DNA from: JARKPK01 sp964631235 | GTDB taxonomy: Bacteria; Planctomycetota; Planctomycetia; Pirellulales; Thermoguttaceae | Direction: 5' to 3' | Length of the DNA: 64,000 nt | Assembly: GCA_964631235.1 (NCBI GenBank) | Contig: CAZVZX010000020.1 | Location: 23,115 to 87,114 of the forward strand | In this document: positions 29,052 to 37,110 of the stretch, one piece after another | Position numbering within the stretch: position 1 is the stretch's first letter | How the letters are laid out: each line of letters begins with the position of its first letter | Notes under the pieces: model-generated | What the model saw: the letters and a program-made list of their open reading frames with translations, nothing else | Told to the model about the DNA's origin: nothing | Database searches by the model: none | Program-made: the position numbers and the translations under genes

Positions 29052-29351
29052 AACCGCCTATTCAGCACTCCTACTCATGGGTCGAACGGCTCAACTCCCG
29101 TGCCATCTGACGCGTCGCTTTCCTCGCCTTGCAAACAAGGCGTTGTTGTTGCGCCGCCGCTCGCCGGAACTCGCGCCGATCGACCTAGGTCGTGGTAACT
29201 AGCGGCGACTCGCGTCGCCTCCCACTAGTGTTTCCTCTGTTCTTATGGATGAGTCGCTCGCTCCCTCAACAGCCGGCCGAGAGTGCCGACTCTTGCCCCA
29301 ACGATCGCTGCTCGTCTCCGCAGGTGCTTTTCACGCCCCGCCACGCCGGGC
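29052..29351. other. rplK-rplA intergenic region with hairpin
   Basis: 300 bp without a gene. It contains GGCGAC-TCGC-GTCGCC (29204-29219), a perfect 6-bp hairpin flanked by ACTAG words, on the transcript leading to rplA. It may be a leader structure or internal terminator; there is no U-run. A separate rplA promoter is possible. Confidence 0.45.
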
Positions 29352-29780
29352 TTACGCATCGACTACTTCCAAGCCCATGCTCCGGGCCGTGCCTTCAACC
29401 ATGCGCCGGGCATGCTCCAAGTCGCGGGCGTTCAGGTCCGCCATCTTCTTCTTGCAAATCTCGTCGATTTGCGAACGAGTGACCTTGCCCACCTTCTCCT
29501 TGTTCGGAACCCCGGAGCCCTTGGCAATGCCGGCTGCCACTTTCAGCAGGGCTGCGGCCGGCGGGCTTTTCAGCGTGAATTCGAAGGTTCGATCGTTATA
29601 AACACGGACGATTACTGGAATCGGCATTCCGTTGGCGTCTCGCGTTCGTTCGTTGAATTGTTGAACGAACTGGCCCAAATTGATGCCGAACCGACCCAAA
29701 GAGGTACCCACCGGCGGGGCGGGCGTCGCTTGTCCGCCAGGCACCTGAAACTTCACTTCGCCAACCAACTGTTTTGCCAT
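29352..29780 (-). CDS. rplK: 50S ribosomal protein L11
   Basis: 142 residues, the usual length. Start MAKQLVGEVKFQVPGGQATPAPP, then GTSLGRFGINLGQFVQQFN (proline-rich switch and domain linker) and the rRNA-binding C-terminal domain with KEKVGKVTRSQIDEI and GTARSMGLEV. Binds the GTPase-associated region of 23S rRNA at the base of the stalk. Preceded by a 149-bp leader containing two tandem palindromic 20-mers. Confidence 0.99.
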   Translation of the reverse strand: MAKQLVGEVKFQVPGGQATPAPPVGTSLGRFGINLGQFVQQFNERTRDANGMPIPVIVRVYNDRTFEFTLKSPPAAALLKVAAGIAKGSGVPNKEKVGKVTRSQIDEICKKKMADLNARDLEHARRMVEGTARSMGLEVVDA

Positions 29781-29798
29781 CGGTCAACTCGATTCACT

Positions 29799-29838
29799 TG
29801 CCGTATCGTTGCGACAATTGCCGCATCGTTGCGGCAAT
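29799..29838 (-). repeat. two tandem 20-bp palindromic units in the rplK leader
   Basis: On the plus strand TTGCCGTATCGTTGCGACAA (29799-29818) is followed directly by TTGCCGCATCGTTGCGGCAA (29819-29838), 17 of 20 identical. The second is a perfect 7-bp stem with a 6-nt loop. They lie 18 nt before the rplK start on the transcript, so they could be a regulatory mRNA structure (for example an L1 site); that role is inference. Confidence 0.6.
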
Positions 29839-29929
29839 CGTCTCTGATTGTTATCGCATTTCGACAAACGCAACGGCAAACGATGCCTACCCCTAAACCC
29901 TGGGCAATCTTCATCGCTCTGCCGTCTGT

Positions 29930-30967
29930 TCAAACGCTGCCGATTTGCCAGTACTCCAGCTCGACGGGCGTTGACCGCCCGAAAATATTGATCATCACGG
30001 TCACGCGACCGTTCTGTTCGTCAATGCTTTGAACTTGTCCTTCGAAGTTCTCGAAGGTGCCTTCGTTGATCTTGACTTGGTCGCCGGGCCGGAAATTGAT
30101 ATTCAATTTCGGCGCCTTCTCGCTCTTTTCTTCCTGCTTGGCCAGGATTCGCGACACCTCGTGCGGCAACATTGGGGCGGGCCGCCCGGCCGCTCCGGTA
30201 AAATCACCGATGCCGGGCGTCTCGCGAACGAGGAACCACGTATCATCGTTGATTTCCATTTGGACGACAAGGTACCCCGGGTACAACTTGCGCTTTCGGA
30301 CCCGCTTCTTGCCGGACTTGAACTCTGTCACCTTCTCAGTTGGTACGATCACATCGCCGAAGTAGTAATCGAGCCCGGCAATTGCCACACGGCGCAGCAG
30401 GCCCTCTTTGATGGACTCCTCGCGATTGCTTTGCACCTTGAGAATGTACCAATCCATCTTGGAGGACTTCGGCTTCGGCTCGGTCGGCTCGGGCTCCGGG
30501 GCCTTTCGACGACTGGATGCCGAGGCCTTTGCCTTCGCCGGTGCGGCAATGGGCTGCCCGGCTTCGATCGCCGCCGATGATTGCTCCGCGACTGTCTGCT
30601 CCGCGACAATCGGCTGATTTTCCCCAAACGGGGTGTGATCGGCTGCCGTCTGCGCGGTCGTTGCCGCTTCGGGGGCCTCCGAAGGCCCAGCACCGGGCCG
30701 TTCTTGATTGCCCAAACTGCTATCCCGCGGCGATTGGTCCGATTCTGCAACGGCGCTGCTTTCGTGTGGAATCTCGGCCGACGCGGGCTCGGCTGCCGTA
30801 CCCGGCGGAGCGTCGGCGACAGACTCGAACGCGGGCGCTGTTGCCGGCTCGACTGCCGCCAATTGATCGCCGAAAGGCCTGCCGGTCTCGGCGCAGCCAG
30901 CCGCCTCGGCCGGCACTTCTCCGGGCCCGTCGGGAATCTGATCGGTTCGATTCAGTTCGTCCGTCAC
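29930..30967 (-). CDS. nusG: transcription termination/antitermination protein NusG with long N-terminal extension
   Basis: 345 residues from GTG 30967. The conserved NusG core begins at Met171 (MDWYILKVQSNREESI): NGN domain about 171-285 with LYPGYLVVQMEI and FLVRETPGIGDFTG, and KOW domain 292-345 with FRPGDQVKINEGTFENFEG. Residues 1-170 are a Glu/Ala/Pro/Ser-rich, probably disordered extension absent from classical NusG. The internal ATG at 30457 lacks a ribosome site, so the extension is probably translated. NusG binds the RNA polymerase clamp and links it to Rho or ribosomes. It follows secE, as in most bacteria. Confidence 0.95.
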   Translation of the reverse strand: MTDELNRTDQIPDGPGEVPAEAAGCAETGRPFGDQLAAVEPATAPAFESVADAPPGTAAEPASAEIPHESSAVAESDQSPRDSSLGNQERPGAGPSEAPEAATTAQTAADHTPFGENQPIVAEQTVAEQSSAAIEAGQPIAAPAKAKASASSRRKAPEPEPTEPKPKSSKMDWYILKVQSNREESIKEGLLRRVAIAGLDYYFGDVIVPTEKVTEFKSGKKRVRKRKLYPGYLVVQMEINDDTWFLVRETPGIGDFTGAAGRPAPMLPHEVSRILAKQEEKSEKAPKLNINFRPGDQVKINEGTFENFEGQVQSIDEQNGRVTVMINIFGRSTPVELEYWQIGSV

Positions 30968-31080
30968 CGTGAGGGTTCCGCTAACAAGGTGCACACGATT
31001 GGGAAAGCGGTTGCAATTGCGGCAAAAGTAGTCTCGGACGCCGGTTGCCCAACTCGCGTTCGATTTCCCGCAGGCTTGCG

Positions 31081-31503
31081 CTAAAAGATCGGAATGATAT
31101 AGGTAAACACGGCACGCCAGAGCAAATCGAACCCCCAGAGCACCAGCGCCAGCAAGATCAGCATCACCAAGACGACCAGTGACGCTCGGGTAAGCTCTGT
31201 GCGCGACGGCCAAGAGACCTTGGCCATTTCCGCTTCGACCGCGATCAAAAAGTCCGCAAAACTCGGGTAGTTGACCAACCGGTAGGCAATCCAAACGCCG
31301 GCAATCAGCAGTACGCCCGGAAGCCAATACTGGATGCCGCCCAACGCATTGACCCAACCGGAGGCTGCCAGCATGATGTGCAGCCGATAAAGACCGATGG
31401 CAACGCCCACGGCCAAGGCCGCAAACGTCACCTGACGAGTAATGCGCCCTTGACTGCGTTTGTACAAGCCGACTTGCACAAGCTCTTGCAGAAGTCCGGC
31501 CAC
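31081..31503 (-). CDS. secE: preprotein translocase subunit SecE
   Basis: 140 residues with three predicted membrane helices (26-44, 57-76, 107-129). The conserved amphipathic segment EMAKVSWPSRTEL (92-104) just before the last helix is the SecE signature that embraces SecY. E. coli also has three helices; many bacteria have one. Essential part of the SecYEG protein-conducting channel. It lies between tRNA-Trp and nusG, the normal order; 113 bp separate it from nusG. Confidence 0.95.
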   Translation of the reverse strand: MAGLLQELVQVGLYKRSQGRITRQVTFAALAVGVAIGLYRLHIMLAASGWVNALGGIQYWLPGVLLIAGVWIAYRLVNYPSFADFLIAVEAEMAKVSWPSRTELTRASLVVLVMLILLALVLWGFDLLWRAVFTYIIPIF

Positions 31504-31781
31504 GGAAGCTCTTCCTTGGTTTGGTCAACGTCGCCTTGACCTAGCGATCAATCGGCGACGAATCACGATGGTTGAAAAGGTGCGTTCTTCAAACCGCTCG
31601 ATCAGTTCCCGCGAACCGCGGAACGCGTTCGCCGGCGAGCAGAGCGACCGGTTGCGATCTCTCCGCACTTAGTCCGTTTTTCGTGGTAATATTCAAACGG
31701 ATCCACCCATTCTTTTCGCTGGCCGGCACAGCCGCCGAAACGGGAGGCTGCCGGTGGATCAATCGGCCGGCGATCGTCGAG

Positions 31782-31854
31782 CAGGGGCGGAGGGACTCGA
31801 ACTCTCAACCGCTGGTTTTGGAGACCAGTGCTCTACCAATTGAGCTACACCCCT
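31782..31854 (-). tRNA. trnW: tRNA-Trp (anticodon CCA)
   Basis: Cloverleaf on the minus strand: acceptor AGGGGTG/CGCCCCT (with one G-T pair), D arm TAGCTCAATTGGTAGAGCA, anticodon arm CTGGT-CTCCAAA-ACCAG with CCA, T arm with GTTCGAGTC. 73 nt including discriminator G; the 3' CCA is not encoded. Located between tuf and secE as in many bacteria. Confidence 0.97.
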
Positions 31855-32204
31855 TCGCCCGAAACGCCGAAACACGGAACCGCCTCGAACGAACTGCTCT
31901 GCGTCGTCGCAACGGAACTCCTTGCCGAGCCAGTCCCAGCGATCAACGCGATGGAATGACTCGACCGACGTTTCGAAGGTATTCTCCTCTAGTCAACGAC
32001 TTCGGGCCGCGAGGCGATGACGTACTCGCGGTTCCATTGTCGAAGCATCCCATCGGTTTCAAAAACCGACCGTTTCTAACGGTAGGAACCTTTGCGAGAT
32101 GCCTGGGCGGACCGTCTTGCAGTTTTCAATCGCATTCGACGTCGCCCCGAGGCGATCCTCAGGGCGACGCCGACGAAAACGGCAATAGAACACCGAATCG
32201 GATA
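31855..32204. other. tuf-tRNA-Trp intergenic region
   Basis: 350 bp. In many bacteria rpmG (L33) sits here; I searched both strands by eye for its CxxC-CxxC pattern and found none. The region holds the large hairpin at 32140-32169 and otherwise nothing recognisable. Confidence 0.6.
32140..32169 (-). terminator. hairpin after tuf
   Basis: CGTCGCCC-C-GAGG-CGAT-CCTC-A-GGGCGACG: a 12-bp stem with one C/A mismatch, 36 nt after the tuf stop on the minus strand. A short T-rich segment follows. Candidate terminator or attenuator separating tuf from tRNA-Trp-secE-nusG. Confidence 0.55.
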
Positions 32205-33401
32205 CTACTTCAAAATCTTCGTGACCACGCCCGAGCCGACCGTGCGACCGCCTTCACGAATGGCAAACCGGACGTTCGCCTCCATCGCGATCGGGGCAAT
32301 CAACTCGACTCGCAGCTTGACATTGTCGCCCGGCATGCACATTTCGGCACCGCCGAGCAACTGGGCCGTACCGGTGACATCGGTCGTGCGGAAGTAGAAC
32401 TGCGGACGATAGCCGCTGAAGAAAGGCGTATGACGGCCGCCTTCCTCCTTCGACAAGACGTACACTTCGGCTTCGAACTCAGTGTGCGGCGTAATCGAGC
32501 CGGGCTTTGCCAGCACTTGACCGCGTTCGATTTCCTCGCGTTTGATGCCGCGCAACAGACAGCCGACGTTGTCGCCCGCTTCACCTTGCTCCAGCGTTTT
32601 CTGGAACATTTCGACGCCGGTCACCACCGTCTTTCGCGTGGGAACGAAACCGACGATTTCCACTTCGTCGCCGACCTTGATGATGCCTTTCTCGATACGG
32701 CCGGTTGCCACCGTACCGCGACCTTCGATCGAGAACACGTCTTCAATCGCCATGAGGAACGGCTTGTCGCGTTCGCGGACCGGTTCCGGAATGTAGCTGT
32801 CGATTGCATCCATCAGTTCTTGGATGCACTTGCTGGCTTCCGGATCGCTCGGGTTGTTGTACGCCGGCAGCGCCGAACCGCGAATAATCGGCACCTCGTC
32901 GCCGGGGAACCCGTAGTTGCTGAGCAATTCGCGCAGTTCCAGCTCGACCAGTTCCAGCAATTCGGGATCGTCCACCAAGTCGCACTTGTTCAGGAAGACG
33001 ACCAGTGCGGGCACGTTCACTTGCCGGGCCAGCAGCACGTGTTCTCGGGTTTGAGGCATCGGGCCGTCGGCAGCCGAAACCACGAGAATCGCACCGTCCA
33101 TTTGGGCGGCGCCGGTGATCATGTTCTTGATAAAGTCCGCGTGGCCCGGGCAGTCGATGTGGGCGTAGTGACGCTTTTCGGTTTCGTATTCGACGTGGGC
33201 GACGGCGATCGTTACCGTCTTGGTCGCGTCACGAACCGTGCCGCCTTTGGCGATATCGGCATAAGACTTGAACTTTGCCAAACCCTTGGCGGTCTGAACG
33301 GCGAGGATCGCGCCGGTCAGCGTCGTCTTGCCGTGGTCGATGTGGCCGATGGTGCCCACATTCACGTGGGGCTTCGTCCGTTGAAAAACTTCCTTCGCCA
33401 T
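32205..33401 (-). CDS. tuf: translation elongation factor Tu
   Basis: 398 residues, standard length. G-domain motifs: GHIDHGKTT (19-27), DCPGHADFIKNM, NKCDLVDD and the SALPA-type loop, followed by EF-Tu domains II and III with the conserved KVGDEVEIVG and DGPMPQTREH segments. Delivers aminoacyl-tRNA to the ribosome with GTP. It is directly preceded by four tRNA genes on the same strand, the same arrangement as E. coli tufB (Thr-Tyr-Gly-Thr-tuf), so co-transcription with the tRNAs is likely. Confidence 0.99.
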   Translation of the reverse strand: MAKEVFQRTKPHVNVGTIGHIDHGKTTLTGAILAVQTAKGLAKFKSYADIAKGGTVRDATKTVTIAVAHVEYETEKRHYAHIDCPGHADFIKNMITGAAQMDGAILVVSAADGPMPQTREHVLLARQVNVPALVVFLNKCDLVDDPELLELVELELRELLSNYGFPGDEVPIIRGSALPAYNNPSDPEASKCIQELMDAIDSYIPEPVRERDKPFLMAIEDVFSIEGRGTVATGRIEKGIIKVGDEVEIVGFVPTRKTVVTGVEMFQKTLEQGEAGDNVGCLLRGIKREEIERGQVLAKPGSITPHTEFEAEVYVLSKEEGGRHTPFFSGYRPQFYFRTTDVTGTAQLLGGAEMCMPGDNVKLRVELIAPIAMEANVRFAIREGGRTVGSGVVTKILK

Positions 33402-33501
33402 TGCTGCGTGTTTCTCCCTGCGTTTTGTCTATCAGGTCGTTACGAAAAAACGTGTTCCTAACATCAAATGCCGATGCACGCGCGTCGACCGACCCACACA
33501 C

Positions 33502-33577
<76 letters not shown>

Positions 33578-33700
33578 CTGACCGTGCGGCTCTTGCCGAC
33601 ATCCGCTCGCCGTCTCGCACCAGCGACTGCATCGCCAACTCTTGCCCGCACAAGCCCGTTTCTTTTCTGCCGTTGCTACCGCGGCCTTCACGCGTTTCGA

Positions 33701-33771
33701 AGCGGGTGAAGGGAGTCGAACCCTCGTAAGTAGCTTGGAAGGCTACCGCTCTACCGTTGAGCTACACCCGC
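33701..33771 (-). tRNA. trnG: tRNA-Gly (anticodon TCC)
   Basis: Acceptor GCGGGTG/CACCCGC, D arm TAGCTCAACGGTAGAGC, anticodon arm GTAGC-CTTCCAA-GCTAC with TCC, T arm with GTTCGACTC. 71 nt, discriminator T, CCA not encoded. Confidence 0.97.
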
Positions 33772-33841
33772 AGATTCGATCCCGGCCGGCTTCCCCGGCG
33801 ACCGCGCGCAACTCGTCGCTTGAAACGACGTGCGGTGTTAG

Positions 33842-33923
33842 TGGGCGGTGAAGGATTCGAACCTTCGAAGGCATTGCCATCAGATTTACAGTCTGACCCC
33901 TTTGACCGCTCGGGAAACCGCCC
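33842..33923 (-). tRNA. trnY: tRNA-Tyr (anticodon GTA)
   Basis: Class II tRNA of 82 nt: acceptor GGGCGGT/ACCGCCC, anticodon arm with CTGTAAA loop (GTA), a long variable arm, T arm with GTTCGAATC, discriminator A. CCA not encoded. Confidence 0.96.
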
Positions 33924-34131
33924 GCGTATATCGATCGCTGCTTAGCCCTAGCGGCCAGCCGCGTCGTGAATCCGCTTGTTTGATCTCTCCTTGTGACCCA
34001 TTCCCCCCCTGACGCGCAGTTGCGTTGGAAACCCTCCGGTCGCAATGCAGGCAGCACGGCAACAAAAAAGGCTTCTGATGCTGACCGCGTCTCCGATTGC
34101 CGCATCGAACCGAAACGGGCGGTTTGTTACG

Positions 34132-34204
34132 AGCTAGCGGAGGGACTTGAACCCACAACCTGCTGATTACAAATCAGCTGCTCTGCCGGTTGAGCTACGC
34201 TAGC
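34132..34204 (-). tRNA. trnT: tRNA-Thr (anticodon TGT)
   Basis: Acceptor GCTAGCG/CGCTAGC, D arm TAGCTCAACCGGCAGAGC, anticodon arm GCTGA-TTTGTAA-TCAGC with TGT, T arm with GTTCAAGTC. 73 nt, discriminator T, CCA not encoded. First gene of the tRNA-tuf transcript. Confidence 0.97.
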
Positions 34205-34231
34205 CGATTGGACCGCAATCGCAAACCGATT

Positions 34232-34259
34232 AGTATAGCCGACATCCATCGGCTTGCAA
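34232..34259 (-). promoter_or_regulatory. promoter of the tRNA-tuf operon
   Basis: On the minus strand TTGCAA, 16-bp spacer, TATACT; the -10 ends 28 nt before the first tRNA. The spacer GCCGA-TGGATG-TCGGC is itself an inverted repeat, and the -35 TTGCAA is palindromic. This is the best sigma-70-type promoter in the window. Confidence 0.7.
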
Positions 34260-34563
34260 GGCGGTATCGCCCCACAATTTTTGTGCTTGGCGATTCACTG
34301 GGGCGTCTGGGATGAAAAGATAGCTATTCTGGGTGGTTCAGTCAATCGCTGCCGGCAATTGGCCGTGCGCAACCACGGCGATCCGAGGCATTCTGTTGTG
34401 CCGAACGCGAGTCGCTGGCCCCGCCGGAGTCCGCTTTTCACCGTCCGCGGTGGCCGGCTCGTTTCGATGTCGCCCTATCGCTTTGCGAATTCGCCCCGAT
34501 TGGCCCCGATTCGGGTAGCGCGTTGGCCAAACCGGGAGTGTCTCGGACGGTCCCAAAATGCAA

Positions 34564-34593
34564 TCGATCGGTGCTTTTGGAAGCACCGATCGA
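34564..34593 (-). terminator. intrinsic terminator of the sigma factor gene
   Basis: TCGATCGGTGCTT-CCAA-AAGCACCGATCGA on the minus strand, a perfect 13-bp stem with 4-nt loop, about 40 nt after the stop codon and followed by TTGCATTTTGGG. The strongest hairpin in the window. Confidence 0.75.
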
Positions 34594-34632
34594 CTGACAA
34601 TGAGACGTCCGGTCCCTCTATCAAGGGGAGGG

Positions 34633-36306
34633 CTACGACGGCAGCTCGATTCGCTCTTCTTCGGCCGCCTTGCGGAGCTTGGTCAACGCCCTCGCCTCGA
34701 TCTGGCGAATGCGCTCTTTCGTCACGCCCAACTCGGCCCCCACTTCCTTCAGCGTGAGCGGCTCGTGGCCTCTGCGGAGGCCGAATCGCTTGATGATGAT
34801 CGTCTGTTCTCGATCGTCGAGGCAACTCAAGATCGATTCGACCTGGGATTCTCGTTGAGCCTGAGCCGCCTCTTGGTCGCCCAGTTCGGCCTTTTCGTCT
34901 GGGGTGGTCGAAAAAACCTCAGCCTCTGTTGTGCGGAATCGATCACGCCGCCGATGCTCGTCGGGAATGGTACGGGCGAAGTTCTTCATAATCGCCCAAC
35001 TGGCGTATGTGCTGAACTTATTGCCGCGGGAGAAGTCGAACTTCTCGACAGCCCGCAGCAACGACGTGTTGCCGGCGCTGAACAATTCGAAAAAGTTGTC
35101 CATTGGGCCGACGTGCCGCTTTGCGATCGAAACCACCAGACGGAGATTCGCGCGAATGATCTGGTTCTTTGTTTCAATGGCGGCCTCGTAGCACCGCTCG
35201 ATTTCGTCCATCAGCGCCTTTTTCGGGGCCGCGGGATCGAGTTTCGAACGCAGTTTCGCCGCCTTGAACTTCAAGTAGTTCATCTTGCGAAACAGGTGCA
35301 TTTCCTGGGCGCGTGTCAGCAAAGGCACCTCGTACAGGCTGGCAAGGTACGGCGGCAACCCCGCCGGAAGCCGCGGCTTCTTGGCGACGATTTCGGACTC
35401 GGGCATGGGGCCGAGGATCTGTTTCTCTTTTTCCTCTGACTTCACCCGGGCAAAGCAGCGGTGCGGAATGAAATCAAGCGGCAACTCCATGATCCGCATC
35501 GCCCGCATTTCGTTTACGATGCGATAGATGGTCGTTCGATTGCGACCATATCGCCGGGCGAGTGTTTCGACCGATTCCCCGCGTTGGTGGAGCTGAAAAA
35601 TCTTTCGCTTCGCTTCGAGCGGCAGAGGGCCGTGGCTGTCAGGAAAGATTGCGATGTCGGGGTTCTGTTCGTCGAAGTTCTTCAGGGTGTAACGAACGGT
35701 TTCGACACTTCGCCCGGTTTGCTCTGCCAGTCGTTTCGCAACTTCAGCCGGGTATCCGCCGGCAGCGGCCAGCCGACGTGCCCCGTCGATAATGGCGTTG
35801 CGTTCTTCGTCGGTCATTTGGCTGAACTGACTGCCGCGACGGACCCTTTGCGGATTTTGCGAAACGAACCGATCGACCGAGCTTTGCAGAAAGCCGACGC
35901 GGACCCGGCCGTCCATGACAAAGCGTCGGCTCACCAGCCCCGACCGCCGCCACCGTGCAATCGTCTTTGTCGAGACGTTCAGCCGCTTTGCCAGCTCTTC
36001 GATTGTCAGAACTCGCTCGCCGGCAAATTCCGCGGGAATCTCCGCCGATTCCGAAAGATCCTCTACCAAGAGCCGCAGATCGTGCAAAACATCTGTGCCG
36101 GCAATCTGCACCGACCGATTGTCGGTCGGACGATAATTCGTAATCCGGAAGCAAATGAATTCGTACGGGTAAACGCGATCTGCAACAACCTCGGAGAGCA
36201 ACCGTTCGGTTTGCGCCACCTGCTCCAACCGTCGTTCGCGCGGAGCGAACCGCACCAATTGATCCCGAAGCTCTCGAATTGCCGGGCTGATGTATTCACT
36301 GTGCAT
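34633..36306 (-). CDS. sigma-70 family RNA polymerase sigma factor with three N-terminal HTH segments and no region 3
   Basis: 557 residues; AAGGAGG sits 7 nt before the ATG. The N-terminal half has a MerR/excisionase-like HTH (about 99-148: TIEELAKRLNVSTKTIARWRR), a second helical pair (about 184-210: AEVAKRLAEQTGRSVETVRYT) and a resolvase-like HTH (about 231-266: GESVETLARRYGRNRTTIYRI). Then come sigma region 1.2-like (about 326-355), region 2 (about 372-447: NLRLVVSIAKRHV, SRGNKFSTYASWAIMKNF) and region 4 (about 485-547: LTLKEVGAELGVTKERIRQIE). Between regions 2 and 4 only about 40 residues remain, so region 3 is missing. Where group-1 sigma has ATWWIRQ, this has ASWAIMK. Likely directs polymerase to a special promoter class; regulation by its own HTHs is inference. 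Confidence 0.9.
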   Translation of the reverse strand: MHSEYISPAIRELRDQLVRFAPRERRLEQVAQTERLLSEVVADRVYPYEFICFRITNYRPTDNRSVQIAGTDVLHDLRLLVEDLSESAEIPAEFAGERVLTIEELAKRLNVSTKTIARWRRSGLVSRRFVMDGRVRVGFLQSSVDRFVSQNPQRVRRGSQFSQMTDEERNAIIDGARRLAAAGGYPAEVAKRLAEQTGRSVETVRYTLKNFDEQNPDIAIFPDSHGPLPLEAKRKIFQLHQRGESVETLARRYGRNRTTIYRIVNEMRAMRIMELPLDFIPHRCFARVKSEEKEKQILGPMPESEIVAKKPRLPAGLPPYLASLYEVPLLTRAQEMHLFRKMNYLKFKAAKLRSKLDPAAPKKALMDEIERCYEAAIETKNQIIRANLRLVVSIAKRHVGPMDNFFELFSAGNTSLLRAVEKFDFSRGNKFSTYASWAIMKNFARTIPDEHRRRDRFRTTEAEVFSTTPDEKAELGDQEAAQAQRESQVESILSCLDDREQTIIIKRFGLRRGHEPLTLKEVGAELGVTKERIRQIEARALTKLRKAAEEERIELPS

Positions 36307-37110
36307 GTTCCAACCTCCTTCCGGCCTTGGCCGACGGTTGCCGCTTCACGCGATGTCCGGCGAAAATGCCATCGGTTACTCATCCCTGCCCGATGTTCGC
36401 CTGTCGTGGGCATCACGGTGTCGGCGGGGGCTTCGAGTCCCCATTCGGCCAATTCCTAAGAAACGCGCGTCCGGCAGTCACTCGAGTTCATCATGCGGAA
36501 GCCGCTGGATCGTTCTTGCGGGCCGAAGCGGTTCATCGTTTCCATCAATATATCAAACATTCGCTGTTTTTGACAGTACGGGCAGTCTAAAAAACAGTCG
36601 TGAAGTCTTGCGACACATAAACTCATTATTAACTACGGAGTTGCAGAGGGTTTTGGTCGTTAAAACCCCGGGTGATTTCCGCGAATTCTCAAATTGATCC
36701 CGCAAATTGCCACAAGTTATTTCGGGGCAACGCGTTCCATTTTCCGTGATTGTAAACAAATCCCCACAGTTGGGCTAGTCGTACCGGCTATGCGTACGAG
36801 GTTCGAGCCAATGGAAATGTCGTACCGGAATTCCTAGCCTGACATCGATTGCCTCACTATTCGTATTGATGAGAGCGATCGGTTTCGGTAACGTGTTGCG
36901 GTTTTGAATTTTTCGCGTGATTGCGCCAAGGAGATTCTTGCCGGAACGCAGGAGGGTAGGCCGACCGCACATTGCGGAGGGCCGTACGACGCGTCGCGTT
37001 TCAGCTTTCTAAGCCCTCACGGTCGAAGCGGGGCGGTTACTCCAGCAGAAACAATCTCTTTCAGCCGGCGAACGCTTTTTGCTTCGCCCAACATACCGAG
37101 GCACCAAGCG
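36307..37110. other. AT-rich divergent regulatory region upstream of the sigma factor gene
   Basis: 804 bp with no credible gene. The part 36540-36900 is distinctly richer in A+T than the rest of the window and contains a hairpin GGGTTTT-GGTCGTT-AAAACCC (about 36652-36672). It should contain promoters for the sigma gene (minus) and the secreted protein (plus). No exact promoter called. Confidence 0.5.

Larger units (their letters stand above)
34205..34632. other. intergenic region between tRNA-Thr and the sigma factor gene
   Basis: 428 bp; contains the tRNA-tuf promoter at 34232-34259 and the terminator hairpin of the sigma gene at 34564-34593. The stretch in between shows no gene. Confidence 0.7.

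Noticed and set aside
31855..32204. Possible rpmG (L33) between tuf and tRNA-Trp
   Set aside because: No frame with the paired CxxC of L33 on the expected strand.
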